Shown one piece after another: positions 1 through 6,352 of a DNA stretch of 6,376 nucleotides. The notes under the pieces were generated by a model. It was not told the origin of the DNA. It ran no database searches and worked only from the letters and a program-made list of their open reading frames with translations. Position numbers and translations under genes: made by a program. Every line of letters starts with the position of its first letter. Position 1 is the first letter of the stretch. Source of the stretch: Dehalococcoidia bacterium (GTDB lineage: Bacteria > Chloroflexota > Dehalococcoidia > UBA3495); the NCBI GenBank assembly GCA_002708395.1, contig PANP01000095.1:15571-21946 (forward strand). The letters are read 5' to 3'.

Positions 1-435
1 ACCATCGACGGCGAAACCTATTACGCTTTTCCCCGGCCGGAAACCCTGGCCGCTCTGCGGGTGGAGGAACTACGGGGCATGAAGCTCAGTCAGCGCAAAG
101 CGGAGTACGTTCACGGCATCGCTTGCACTGCGCTGGACGACCCGGAGTTTATCGAGGGACTGCACCATCTGGATGACGAAGCAGTGGTGCGGCAAATCAC
201 GAGCCTGCGAGGTGTCGGTAATTGGACCGCCCAGTGGCTTCTTATCCGGGCCTTGGGCCGACCTGACGCCCTCCCCCTAGGCGACCTAGCCCTAAGACGA
301 GTCGTTTCTCGATTGTACTTCCAAGACGAGCCACTGAACGACACCCAGGTAGAGGAGTTCTGCCGCCGCTGGTCTCCCTACAGAACCTACGCCACCACCT
401 ACATGTTCACCGCGATGCGCACGGGGATGGCGTAG
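1..435 (+). CDS. DNA-3-methyladenine glycosylase II, AlkA-like (C-terminal part, start outside window)
   Basis: Frame 1 is open from the first base to a TAG at 433-435, giving 144 residues of a protein whose N-terminus lies upstream; the GTG at 61 is internal. AlkA-type enzymes hydrolyse the N-glycosidic bond of alkylated bases such as 3-methyladenine, the first step of base excision repair in the cytoplasm. A helix-hairpin-helix motif (LRGVGNWTAQW, residues 69-79) is followed by a Gly-Asp step (LPLGDLALRR) whose Asp95, encoded at 283-285, is in the position of the catalytic aspartate of the HhH-GPD superfamily. The C-terminal RWSPYRTYA segment (about 123-131) matches the usual end of AlkA proteins, so the 3' end looks intact. 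A FPRPETLAAL stretch near the left edge also fits the family. The gene converges on the monooxygenase gene, with 63 bp between stop codons. A related HhH glycosylase with other specificity cannot be excluded because the N-terminal part is missing. Confidence 0.88.
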   Translation, partial: TIDGETYYAFPRPETLAALRVEELRGMKLSQRKAEYVHGIACTALDDPEFIEGLHHLDDEAVVRQITSLRGVGNWTAQWLLIRALGRPDALPLGDLALRRVVSRLYFQDEPLNDTQVEEFCRRWSPYRTYATTYMFTAMRTGMA

Positions 436-446
436 GGAAGCGTAGA

Positions 447-469
447 TTTCTCCTGAATTTCACGAGAAA
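447..469. terminator. weak hairpin between convergent genes, possible bidirectional terminator
   Basis: TTTCTC (447-452) and GAGAAA (464-469) form a perfect 6-bp inverted repeat with an 11-nt loop. It lies in the 63-bp gap between the ends of the glycosylase and monooxygenase genes, where a shared terminator would be expected. The stem is AT-rich and short, with no U-tract on either strand, so the call rests mostly on position. Confidence 0.2.
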
Positions 470-498
470 CTCTGCCCAACGGTGCTGGTGGCAATTTA

Positions 499-1842
499 TT
501 AAGGGTTGGCCAAGCCTAAGTTGTCACGCAGAGTACCCGGGACGTATTCCTTGCGATAAAGTCCTCGGCGTTGCAACTCGGGAATAACCTTCTGGACAAA
601 ATCAACGTAGGCGCCGGGCATGTGGGTGGCGGCAAGTACGAAACCGTCGCAGGACTCGCTTAGGTACCAACTCTCCATCTGGTCTACGATCTGCTCAGGA
701 GTGCCCGCGAATACAGGAAGCTCGCTCAGTGTGCCCCTGCCGGAATAACGTATGAAATCAGCCACACTGGGGTTCTTGGTGCCGCTCAGTTCCACCACGC
801 GTTCTAGGAATCCTCTGAGACCTGTCATCGACGCTAGAGTTTCGTCGGACAGCGGTGCATTCGTGGAGTGTTGGGCGAAATCGTAGTTAAAAACTTCGGA
901 CAACAGCACCAAAGAATCGGTCTGGTTGGCCAGACTATTGATGAAAGCAAGTTTTTCCTGTGCAACCTCTTCAGTCTCGCCCACCACAACGTACACCGCA
1001 GGCGCCACCTTCAGAGAATCTGGATCGCGGCCTGACTCTTCCCTTTGTCGACGCAAGTCTTGTCGGTAGGCCTTGCAACCATCGGCTGTGGGATATATCA
1101 CAAAGAGAAGCTCACCCCAACGGGCGGCGAACCTCCTACCTCTATCGCTCTGCCCGGCTTGGATAATCAGTGGACGGCCTTGTGGCGTACGGGGGACGGT
1201 AAAAGCGCCCTGCGACCGAAAATAGTGACCCGAATGGTTGACTCTATGCACCTTGGCCGAGTCGGCGAATCGCCCGGTTTCTTTGTCTGCCACGATAGCG
1301 CCGTCTTCCCACGAGTCCCATAGGCTGTATACCACGGTCATGAATTCGTCTGCAACGTCGTATCTCGTGTCGTGAGGCAGGTGCTCGGAAACCCCGAAAT
1401 TCTGAGCCTCTGAGTCGTTCAAAGAGGTCACCACGTTCCAAGCCGCCCTGCCTTGGGTGAAGTGGTCTATGGAGGCGAAAAGCCGGGCCACATGAAACGG
1501 GGAGTAGTAGGTAGTCGAATACGTCGCCCCCAATCCTAAGTGACTTGTAGCCAGGCCCATTGCGGTGATTATCGGCACCAAGTCCAGTTTGACGGCACGT
1601 ATCCCATGTTCGACAGCGTCTTCGTGGGTGTCCCCGAACCGGCTAGGCATGGCCAAACGGTCATCGAGAAACGCTAGGTGGAACTTGCCTTCTTCCAAGA
1701 TTGTGGCAATGTTTTGGTAGAAACCCAGATCCAGGAAGTTGGGTTCGGTTTCCGGGTGACGCCAAGACCCGGTGTAATTTGAACAGTTGGATGCCTGGAG
1801 AAAAGCCACCAAGAGCATATCTTTGTTGTTTTGGCCGGCCAT
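499..1842 (-). CDS. LLM class flavin-dependent monooxygenase, NtaA/SnaA/DszA-like
   Basis: This encodes a 447-residue cytoplasmic enzyme of the bacterial luciferase-like superfamily, nitrilotriacetate/dibenzothiophene-sulfone monooxygenase branch. Family members use reduced FMN, usually supplied by a separate reductase, and O2 to cleave C-N or C-S bonds or to hydroxylate. Landmarks in residue order are the N-terminal SWRHPETEPN (26-35), EEGKFHLAFLDD (50-61), the family block GLGATYSTTYYSPFHVAR (103-120), NVVTSLNDSEAQNFG (136-150), and the insert ending GRPLIIQAGQSDRGRRFAARWGE (222-244). The length is typical of the branch. The start chosen is the ATG at 1842-1840; a GGGGA (complement of 1855-1859) precedes it, but with a long 12-nt spacer. 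An in-frame TTG at 1875 would add 11 residues (458 aa) but has no ribosome-binding site; an ATG at 1818 would remove 8. The gene lies 200 bp downstream of ffh on the same strand, and no flavin reductase or transporter is adjacent to hint at substrate. The superfamily assignment is firm; the substrate is unknown. Confidence 0.9.
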   Translation of the reverse strand: MAGQNNKDMLLVAFLQASNCSNYTGSWRHPETEPNFLDLGFYQNIATILEEGKFHLAFLDDRLAMPSRFGDTHEDAVEHGIRAVKLDLVPIITAMGLATSHLGLGATYSTTYYSPFHVARLFASIDHFTQGRAAWNVVTSLNDSEAQNFGVSEHLPHDTRYDVADEFMTVVYSLWDSWEDGAIVADKETGRFADSAKVHRVNHSGHYFRSQGAFTVPRTPQGRPLIIQAGQSDRGRRFAARWGELLFVIYPTADGCKAYRQDLRRQREESGRDPDSLKVAPAVYVVVGETEEVAQEKLAFINSLANQTDSLVLLSEVFNYDFAQHSTNAPLSDETLASMTGLRGFLERVVELSGTKNPSVADFIRYSGRGTLSELPVFAGTPEQIVDQMESWYLSESCDGFVLAATHMPGAYVDFVQKVIPELQRRGLYRKEYVPGTLRDNLGLANP

Positions 1843-1954
1843 ATCAGTCAGTAATCCCCAGATGCCCCTGAACAAGTTGAACTTAGGTTTGGTATATCCC
1901 GGACCCGATATAGTAATGCCACGTCAGGAGTCTAAACGGCGGTGGGCTGGACCG

Positions 1955-2002
1955 TGCACCATAGCTTCCGCGATTGCTACCGGAGCGACATGTGCCGGTG
2001 CA
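1955..2002 (-). other. nested stem-loop in the ffh-monooxygenase gap, function unknown
   Basis: The 200-bp gap 1843-2042 has no convincing gene, tRNA or strong promoter. Within it, TGCACC (1955-1960) pairs with GGTGCA (1997-2002). Inside that, GCTTCCG (1964-1970) pairs with CGGAGC (1981-1986) with one bulged base and a 10-nt loop. On the minus strand this would lie after ffh and before the monooxygenase start. No U-tract follows, so it is not a standard terminator, and I recognise no known riboswitch. Confidence 0.25.
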
Positions 2003-2042
2003 AGAGGGGTACATCCGCGAGATTTTGAGGACGGAGCTTAAC

Positions 2043-3377
2043 CTACCGGAACATACTCATCAGGGTCTTGGGGTTTCGGGAGCGGGATAGTTGGCGCATC
2101 ATTTTTTGGGTCTGGCGGAATTGGTTCAGTAGTTGGTTGATGTCTTGGGGCGTGGTACCGCTGCCCGTGGCGATGCGGCGGCGGCGGCTGCCATTGATGA
2201 TGTCGGGCTTCTGCCGTTCCTCTCGGGTCATGGAGCGGATGATGGCTTCTACCCGCGAGATCTGGTTATCGTCTAGGGCGCCGGCCTTCAGTTTGGAACT
2301 CATCTGGCCCATGCCGGGAATCATATCCATGATTTGGCTCAGCGACCCCATCTTCTTGACTGCCTGGATCTGCGTCAGGAAATCTTCCAGGTCGAAACTG
2401 GCCTCTCGGAACTTGCGCTCCATCTCTTTGGCCTGGTTCTCGTCCACGTTTTCCTGGGCTTTCTCTATGAGGGTGAGCACGTCGCCCATGTCCAGGATAC
2501 GGGAGGCCATGCGGTCGGGATAGAAAGATTCCAGGGCGTCGGGACGTTCCCCCATGCCCATGTACTTGATGGGAACGCCGGTTACTTTGGTCACCGACAG
2601 GGCCGCTCCACCCCTAGCGTCGCCGTCCATCTTGGTCATGACCAAGCCGGTCAACTGGACCTTTTCGTGGAAGCCTTCGGCGGCGTTGACGGCGTCCTGG
2701 CCGGTCATGGCGTCCACCACCAAGAGAATCTCTTGGGGCGATATGGCGGCTTTGACCTCCTCTAGTTCCTTCATCAGTTCATCGTCGATTTGGAGTCGGC
2801 CCCCGGTGTCCACGATAGCCCAGTGGACGCCCAATTCCTCGGCCCGCTTCATGCCGTTCTTGGCTACCTGCACGACGGTCGACGTGGCCGGGTCTTCCGA
2901 GTAGACCGGGATGTCCAACTGTTTGCCCAGGGTATCTAACTGTTGGATGGCAGCCGGGCGGCGCAGGTCGGCGGCAATAAGCAAGGCTTTGCGGTCTTGG
3001 CGGCGCAGGGACAGGGCAAGCTTGGCTGCGGTGGTGGTTTTACCAGATCCCTGCAACCCAACCATCATCACTGCGTTGGTCGGCTGGCTGGACGGCACGA
3101 GCCGGTGTTCGCCGCCGGTCAACAGCGACGTGAGTTCTTCATGAACAATCTTGACGACTTGCTGGCCGGGCGTGAGGCTCTCCAATACGTCTGAACCCAG
3201 AGCACGCTCCTTGATCGACGCCACGAAATCCCTAGCCACTCGGAAGTTAACGTCCGCCTCCAGCAGGGAGCGGCGTACCTGACCCAGAGCCTCGTCGATG
3301 TCCTTATCGGTCAGGCGGCCCTTGCTGGTCAGCTTGCCCAGGATTCCTGTGAGTTTTTCCGTCAGATTCTCAAGCAC
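2043..3377 (-). CDS. ffh: signal recognition particle protein Ffh (SRP54)
   Basis: This encodes the 444-residue SRP GTPase, which binds 4.5S/6S SRP RNA and signal sequences of nascent membrane and secreted proteins and docks with the receptor FtsY at the membrane. The N domain covers about residues 1-100. The G domain shows G1 GLQGSGKT (107-114), G2 DLRRP (137-141), G3 DTGGR (190-194), G4 TKMDGD (248-253) and the closing loop GMGERPD (274-280). The methionine-rich M domain (about 310-444) has a finger loop with KKMGSLSQIMDMIPGMGQM and the RNA-binding helix SRRRRIATGSG (397-407). All parts are present and the length is normal. The start is a GTG at 3377-3375 with a GAGGA Shine-Dalgarno (complement of 3387-3391) 9 nt upstream; the N-terminus MLENLTEKL is typical of the family. 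G3 has Gly where most Ffh have Ala (DTAGR). It is transcribed divergently from sbcC. The usual neighbours rpsP and ftsY are not seen. Confidence 0.98.
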   Translation of the reverse strand: MLENLTEKLTGILGKLTSKGRLTDKDIDEALGQVRRSLLEADVNFRVARDFVASIKERALGSDVLESLTPGQQVVKIVHEELTSLLTGGEHRLVPSSQPTNAVMMVGLQGSGKTTTAAKLALSLRRQDRKALLIAADLRRPAAIQQLDTLGKQLDIPVYSEDPATSTVVQVAKNGMKRAEELGVHWAIVDTGGRLQIDDELMKELEEVKAAISPQEILLVVDAMTGQDAVNAAEGFHEKVQLTGLVMTKMDGDARGGAALSVTKVTGVPIKYMGMGERPDALESFYPDRMASRILDMGDVLTLIEKAQENVDENQAKEMERKFREASFDLEDFLTQIQAVKKMGSLSQIMDMIPGMGQMSSKLKAGALDDNQISRVEAIIRSMTREERQKPDIINGSRRRRIATGSGTTPQDINQLLNQFRQTQKMMRQLSRSRNPKTLMSMFR

Positions 3378-3386
3378 GTTTCAGCG

Positions 3387-3391
3387 TCCTC
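3387..3391 (-). promoter_or_regulatory. ribosome-binding site of ffh
   Basis: The minus strand reads GAGGA here, 9 nt before the GTG start codon at 3377-3375. This strong Shine-Dalgarno match fixes the non-ATG start of ffh. Confidence 0.7.
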
Positions 3392-3422
3392 GCCAGTGTT
3401 GTTTTCGTATCTCTGATATCGA

Positions 3423-3452
3423 ATTGTAGGCTTGTGGTCACTTGAGGGTCAA
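3423..3452 (-). promoter_or_regulatory. sigma70-type promoter of ffh
   Basis: On the minus strand TTGACC (complement of 3447-3452, 5 of 6 to the -35 consensus) is followed after 18 bp by TACAAT (complement of 3423-3428, 5 of 6 to the -10 consensus). Transcription would begin near 3416, giving a leader of about 39 nt with the GAGGA site correctly placed. It is the best housekeeping promoter match I found in the window. Confidence 0.65.
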
Positions 3453-3458
3453 GGTAGG

Positions 3459-3468
3459 AGGCATGCCT
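3459..3468. promoter_or_regulatory. 10-bp perfect palindrome, candidate operator between divergent promoters
   Basis: AGGCATGCCT is a perfect 10-bp palindrome. It lies immediately upstream of the ffh -35 element (3447-3452) and just upstream of the extended -10 of the sbcC promoter (3470-3478), so a bound dimer could affect both directions. The sequence does not match a LexA box I know. A perfect palindrome of this length can arise by chance, so only its position supports the call. Confidence 0.25.
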
Positions 3469-3469
3469 G

Positions 3470-3478
3470 TGATAGAAT
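3470..3478 (+). promoter_or_regulatory. extended -10 promoter for the leader ORF and sbcC
   Basis: TGA directly followed by TAGAAT (3473-3478, 5 of 6 to TATAAT) forms an extended -10 element. No good -35 lies 16-19 bp upstream, as is usual for extended -10 promoters. Transcription would start near 3485, about 20 nt before the leader ORF ATG at 3506. The region where a -35 would sit overlaps the -35 of the divergent ffh promoter. Confidence 0.45.
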
Positions 3479-3491
3479 ATTTCCGGTTAAA

Positions 3492-3497
3492 GAGGGG
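3492..3497 (+). promoter_or_regulatory. Shine-Dalgarno site of the short leader ORF
   Basis: GAGGGG stands 8 nt before the ATG at 3506-3508, a strong and well-spaced ribosome-binding site. The sbcC start at 3583 has only a weak AGG (3572-3574) at the same distance, so the best translation-start signal of this transcript serves the small ORF. Confidence 0.45.
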
Positions 3498-3505
3498 TGA
3501 GGCGA

Positions 3506-3586
3506 ATGGCAGTTGACGTCGGTTTTCCACGCGCTTTTGGTGCGGCTGGCCTCCCCGAATGTGCTCCCCACAGGCTCCTTCCATGA
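3506..3586 (+). CDS. possible 26-residue leader peptide upstream of sbcC
   Basis: An ATG at 3506 opens a 26-codon frame ending in TGA at 3584-3586; the peptide begins MAVDVGFPRAFG and ends PHRLLP. Its TGA overlaps the sbcC ATG (3583-3585) in an ATGA arrangement, the classical geometry for translational coupling. It has the better ribosome-binding site of the two starts. The frame is closed upstream by a TAA at 3488-3490, so it is not the tail of a longer gene such as sbcD. The peptide resembles nothing I recognise and shows no run of repeated codons for amino-acid-dependent attenuation. Its role may simply be to bring ribosomes to sbcC. Chance occurrence is possible because an open frame of 26 codons is not rare in GC-rich DNA. 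Confidence 0.4.
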   Translation: MAVDVGFPRAFGAAGLPECAPHRLLP

Positions 3587-6168
3587 TACCCCAGCGTCTA
3601 AGCGTTAGGAACTTCCTGTGCTACCGGGAAAACGTGCCCACGTTGGACTTCCAGGGCATCCACGTCGCTTGTTTATGCGGCCAAAACGGTCACGGCAAGT
3701 CCGCCTTGCTGGACGCAGTTACCTGGTGCCTGTGGGGTGAAGCTAGGGGCAAGACTCAAGACGACCTGATTTCCTACGGTGCGGACGAGTGCCGGGTCGA
3801 GCTTGAATTCCTCTCCCGGGACACTTCTTACCGCGTGATTCGCAGCCGCTCCCGAGCCGGTGGCCGCCGCCGCCAGGGCGTGTCAGACCTGCAATTTCAA
3901 GTGCTGGGTAGTGATTCGGCCATAGCTATTACCGGCGACCACATCCGGGAAACCCAAGCCAAGATCGAACAAACCATCGGCATGGACTATGACGCCTTCA
4001 TCAATTCGGCCTTCCTTCTCCAGGGACGGGCCGACGAGTTCACCAACAAGACCCCTGCCGATCGCAAAGCCGTGCTGTCCAAGATACTGGGATTGGAAGC
4101 CTACGACCGGATACAGGAACGGGCGAGACAGAGGTTGGATGAGGGCAAATCCAGCTCGTCCGAAATCGAAGGATCACTGGGCCGAATGCGGTCCGACCTG
4201 GAAAACATCGGCGACCCGGCCATCGAACTGGCGGAAGTGAAGATGCGCCTGGACGATGTGAATCGCCAGACCGAAGAAAGCCGGGGGAGGGTCGAAGGAT
4301 TAAGGGCGCAGGTGGGTGAGCTGGATTCCCTTCGGGAGAGTCTGACAGAGCTAGGCGTGAACATCACCGGCATTCGTAGCGATATAGAGCAGCTAGAGTC
4401 GGCTCTGTCGGCGAGCCAAGGCCGGCTCCGAGGGTATCTGGACCTCATCCAGGAAGCAGATCCCATTCGCCAAGGGTCCGAGCGCCTGATCCTCGCCCGG
4501 CATCGATTAGAAACATTGGAAGAGGCGCGGGGCCGGTACGACCAGTTAGGCGAGAGCAAGAACCAGCTGCAAAGGTCCATCGATACCAGCCGGACGTTGG
4601 TGGAAGCCAAGATTGCCCAGCTAGTACGCCGGGTGCACGTGGAATTGGGACCCAAAGCGGGCGCGGAGACCGAGTTGGCGGGCCAACTTGCCCAGGTCCA
4701 ACAACGGCTGAACGGACTGGACCAAGAGAAGGTGCAGGTAGCAGGTCTGCGGGACCGGCTGACCAAGACATCGACAGCCATCGGGGAAGCGCAGGGCACT
4801 GCGGAACGTTACCTCGTTGAGGGTAAAGAACTCGCTGCTAAGCTGGAGTTCTTGGAGAAAAGCGGAGGCGGTGAGGCCGTCTGCCCCCTATGCCAAACGT
4901 CCCTGGGTCATGACGGGTGCACCGCCCTCTCACACACGTACACCACCGACATCCAGGCCAAGAGGAATCTCTACCGTCAGAATCAACAGCGATTGAAGCA
5001 GCTTGAGACTGAGAAGACGGACATGGAACGGGAATGGGGGCAACGGGACCAATCCCTCACGACATCCCTGCGGGAGGGACAGTCTAAACTTCAGGAACTT
5101 GAGTCGCGTATCCAAGAATCCCGTGAAGCTCAGAAGACCCTGGACGAAGAACGAAAGCAGGTGCAAGCAGCTCAGTCCTCTCTGGCCTCGGGTGATTTCG
5201 CCAGTGCTGAGCAGTCGGAACTAAAGGCGATCGAAGACCAGATTCAGTCCTTGGGATATGATGACGAAGCGCGCCAACAGAGCTACGCCGAGACTCGGGA
5301 ACTGGCCCATTTCGAAGAACGGCAAGGCCAACTGACCCAGGCCGAAGCCAGCCTGCCCGCCGAGCAAGAGTCACTGGCCCGTACCCAGGATATCCTCAAC
5401 CGCCGCCGCATAGACCTGGAGCAGGCTCAGGAGCGCCGAACTACCGGAGAACAATCCATCTCCGAGCTTCCCCAGCTTCAGACAGGCCTCAAGGCTGCGG
5501 AATCCGGCCTGGCTGAGTTGGAATCCACCCGTCAGACCACGACCGCCCGCCTCGGTTATCTCGACGGAGAAGTCCGGAGATTGCAGAGCCTGAGACGGGA
5601 AGTCAGCAGAGACTCGGCCCGGCTGGCGGCCTTGAAGGAAGACGAAGGGATCTACCAGGAGCTTGTTACCGCCTTTGGCCGCCAAGGTATCCAGGCCATG
5701 CTCATCGAGACCGTCGTGCCCCGTCTGGAGGAAGAGGCTAACCTGCTCCTGGGGCGCATGACCGACAACCGGATGCAGGTGAAGCTTGAAACCCAGCGGG
5801 AGCGTCGTAGCGGCCGGGGCGACCCCATAGAAACTCTGGAGATAAACGTCAGCGACGAACTTGGCCCTCGCAGCTACGAGATGTACAGCGGCGGCGAGGC
5901 GTTCCGGGTCAACCTATCCCTGCGCATCGCCCTATCCAAAGTCCTAGCTCAAAGGATGGGCGCTCCCCTGCCCACGCTGTTTATTGACGAAGGCTTCGGT
6001 TCCCAAGATGCCGCCGGCAGGGAGCGCATCCTCGACGTTATCAGTGCCATCGAAAACGACTTCGACAAAATCATAGTAGTCACCCACTTAGACGACATGA
6101 AGGACGTATTCCCGGTTCGCATAGAGGTCCAAAATGGAGACGACGGGTCGACTTTCTGGATCAGCTAG
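3583..6168 (+). CDS. sbcC: SbcC/Rad50-family DNA repair ATPase (exonuclease subunit SbcC)
   Basis: This encodes an 861-residue ABC-type ATPase with long coiled coils, the partner of the SbcD/Mre11 nuclease in opening hairpins and processing double-strand ends. The N-terminal half-site carries Walker A GQNGHGKS (33-40) and a Q-loop FLLQGRADEF with Gln147. Heptad-rich coiled coils run from about 190 to 430 and 445 to 680. Between them CPLC (Cys434, Cys437) forms the zinc hook, almost exactly at mid-protein as required for a folded-back arm. The C-terminal half-site has signature YSGGE (768-772), Walker B LPTLFIDEGFG with Asp802 and Glu803, and the H-loop His835 in VVTHLDD. The length is close to archaeal Rad50 and shorter than E. 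coli SbcC. The ATG at 3583 is chosen because MIPQRLSVRNF is the standard family N-terminus. An ATG at 3559 would add eight unlike residues and has no ribosome-binding site. No sbcD adjoins: the upstream gene is divergent ffh and no gene follows within the window. Confidence 0.93.
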   Translation: MIPQRLSVRNFLCYRENVPTLDFQGIHVACLCGQNGHGKSALLDAVTWCLWGEARGKTQDDLISYGADECRVELEFLSRDTSYRVIRSRSRAGGRRRQGVSDLQFQVLGSDSAIAITGDHIRETQAKIEQTIGMDYDAFINSAFLLQGRADEFTNKTPADRKAVLSKILGLEAYDRIQERARQRLDEGKSSSSEIEGSLGRMRSDLENIGDPAIELAEVKMRLDDVNRQTEESRGRVEGLRAQVGELDSLRESLTELGVNITGIRSDIEQLESALSASQGRLRGYLDLIQEADPIRQGSERLILARHRLETLEEARGRYDQLGESKNQLQRSIDTSRTLVEAKIAQLVRRVHVELGPKAGAETELAGQLAQVQQRLNGLDQEKVQVAGLRDRLTKTSTAIGEAQGTAERYLVEGKELAAKLEFLEKSGGGEAVCPLCQTSLGHDGCTALSHTYTTDIQAKRNLYRQNQQRLKQLETEKTDMEREWGQRDQSLTTSLREGQSKLQELESRIQESREAQKTLDEERKQVQAAQSSLASGDFASAEQSELKAIEDQIQSLGYDDEARQQSYAETRELAHFEERQGQLTQAEASLPAEQESLARTQDILNRRRIDLEQAQERRTTGEQSISELPQLQTGLKAAESGLAELESTRQTTTARLGYLDGEVRRLQSLRREVSRDSARLAALKEDEGIYQELVTAFGRQGIQAMLIETVVPRLEEEANLLLGRMTDNRMQVKLETQRERRSGRGDPIETLEINVSDELGPRSYEMYSGGEAFRVNLSLRIALSKVLAQRMGAPLPTLFIDEGFGSQDAAGRERILDVISAIENDFDKIIVVTHLDDMKDVFPVRIEVQNGDDGSTFWIS

Positions 6169-6190
6169 CTTCGTATTCAAGAGATATTGT

Positions 6191-6212
6191 GGGGGCAGAA
6201 GTCGCTTCCCCC
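6191..6212 (+). terminator. GC-rich hairpin after sbcC, possible terminator
   Basis: Twenty-three bases after the sbcC stop, GGGG then GAAG (6198-6201) can pair with CTTC (6205-6208) then CCCC, with a 3-nt TCG loop and a two-base bulge. The position suits transcription termination, but no U-tract follows, so an intrinsic terminator is only possible. Confidence 0.3.
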
Positions 6213-6220
6213 GATGGGTC

Positions 6221-6352
6221 TTGCCTCAAAACTGTTATTCTGAGGCCCTCAGGCCGAAGAATCTGGGGTGGGGCGCCTCTGCGAACGTTAGCGCACCCCA
6301 GACCCTATGCTACGCTCAGGGTGACATGACATAGTTGAGATTTTTGAGGCAA
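6221..6352. repeat. 132-bp fold-back repeat with 11-bp perfect terminal inverted repeats
   Basis: TTGCCTCAAAA (6221-6231) recurs as its exact reverse complement at 6342-6352. Nested inside are TGTTATTCTGAG (6233-6244) facing CTCAGGGTGACA (6315-6326), and a 9-bp perfect pair TCTGGGGTG (6262-6270) / CACCCCAGA (6294-6302) around a 23-nt loop. The left arm also holds CTGAGG/CCTCAG (6240-6252). The core resembles, from memory, a common intergenic bacterial repeat class of the form TGTCATTCTGAG...GAATCTGG...CTCAGGATGACA. It has no coding capacity, so it could be a REP/MITE-like element or a structured transcript end of sbcC. The 208 bp after sbcC contain no gene. Confidence 0.55.

Noticed and set aside
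1787..2041. 84-codon plus-strand frame across the monooxygenase start and the gap before ffh
   Set aside because: Nearly a third overlaps the monooxygenase coding region antisense, and the rest has no recognisable protein character or start signal.
2068..2904. Several plus-strand open frames antisense to ffh
   Set aside because: ffh is certain from its motifs; these frames are complementary shadows with no ribosome-binding sites or family features.
3559..3582. Upstream ATG at 3559 as the sbcC start
   Set aside because: The eight extra residues do not fit the family N-terminus, and pyrimidine-rich sequence instead of a Shine-Dalgarno precedes the codon.
3378..3582. Search for a 4.5S SRP RNA gene next to ffh
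   Set aside because: No SRP RNA-like hairpin with a GGAA tetraloop and symmetric loop is present in this gap or in 1843-2042.
4101..4799. 232-codon open frame on the minus strand inside sbcC
   Set aside because: It lies wholly antisense to the coiled-coil coding region of sbcC, where GC-rich codon use keeps other frames open. The translation is rich in Ser, Arg and Pro with no recognisable domain.
6134..6334. 66-codon plus-strand frame overlapping the sbcC end and the fold-back repeat
   Set aside because: Its sequence is the sbcC tail in another frame followed by repeat DNA, and the frame is unlikely to be a gene.
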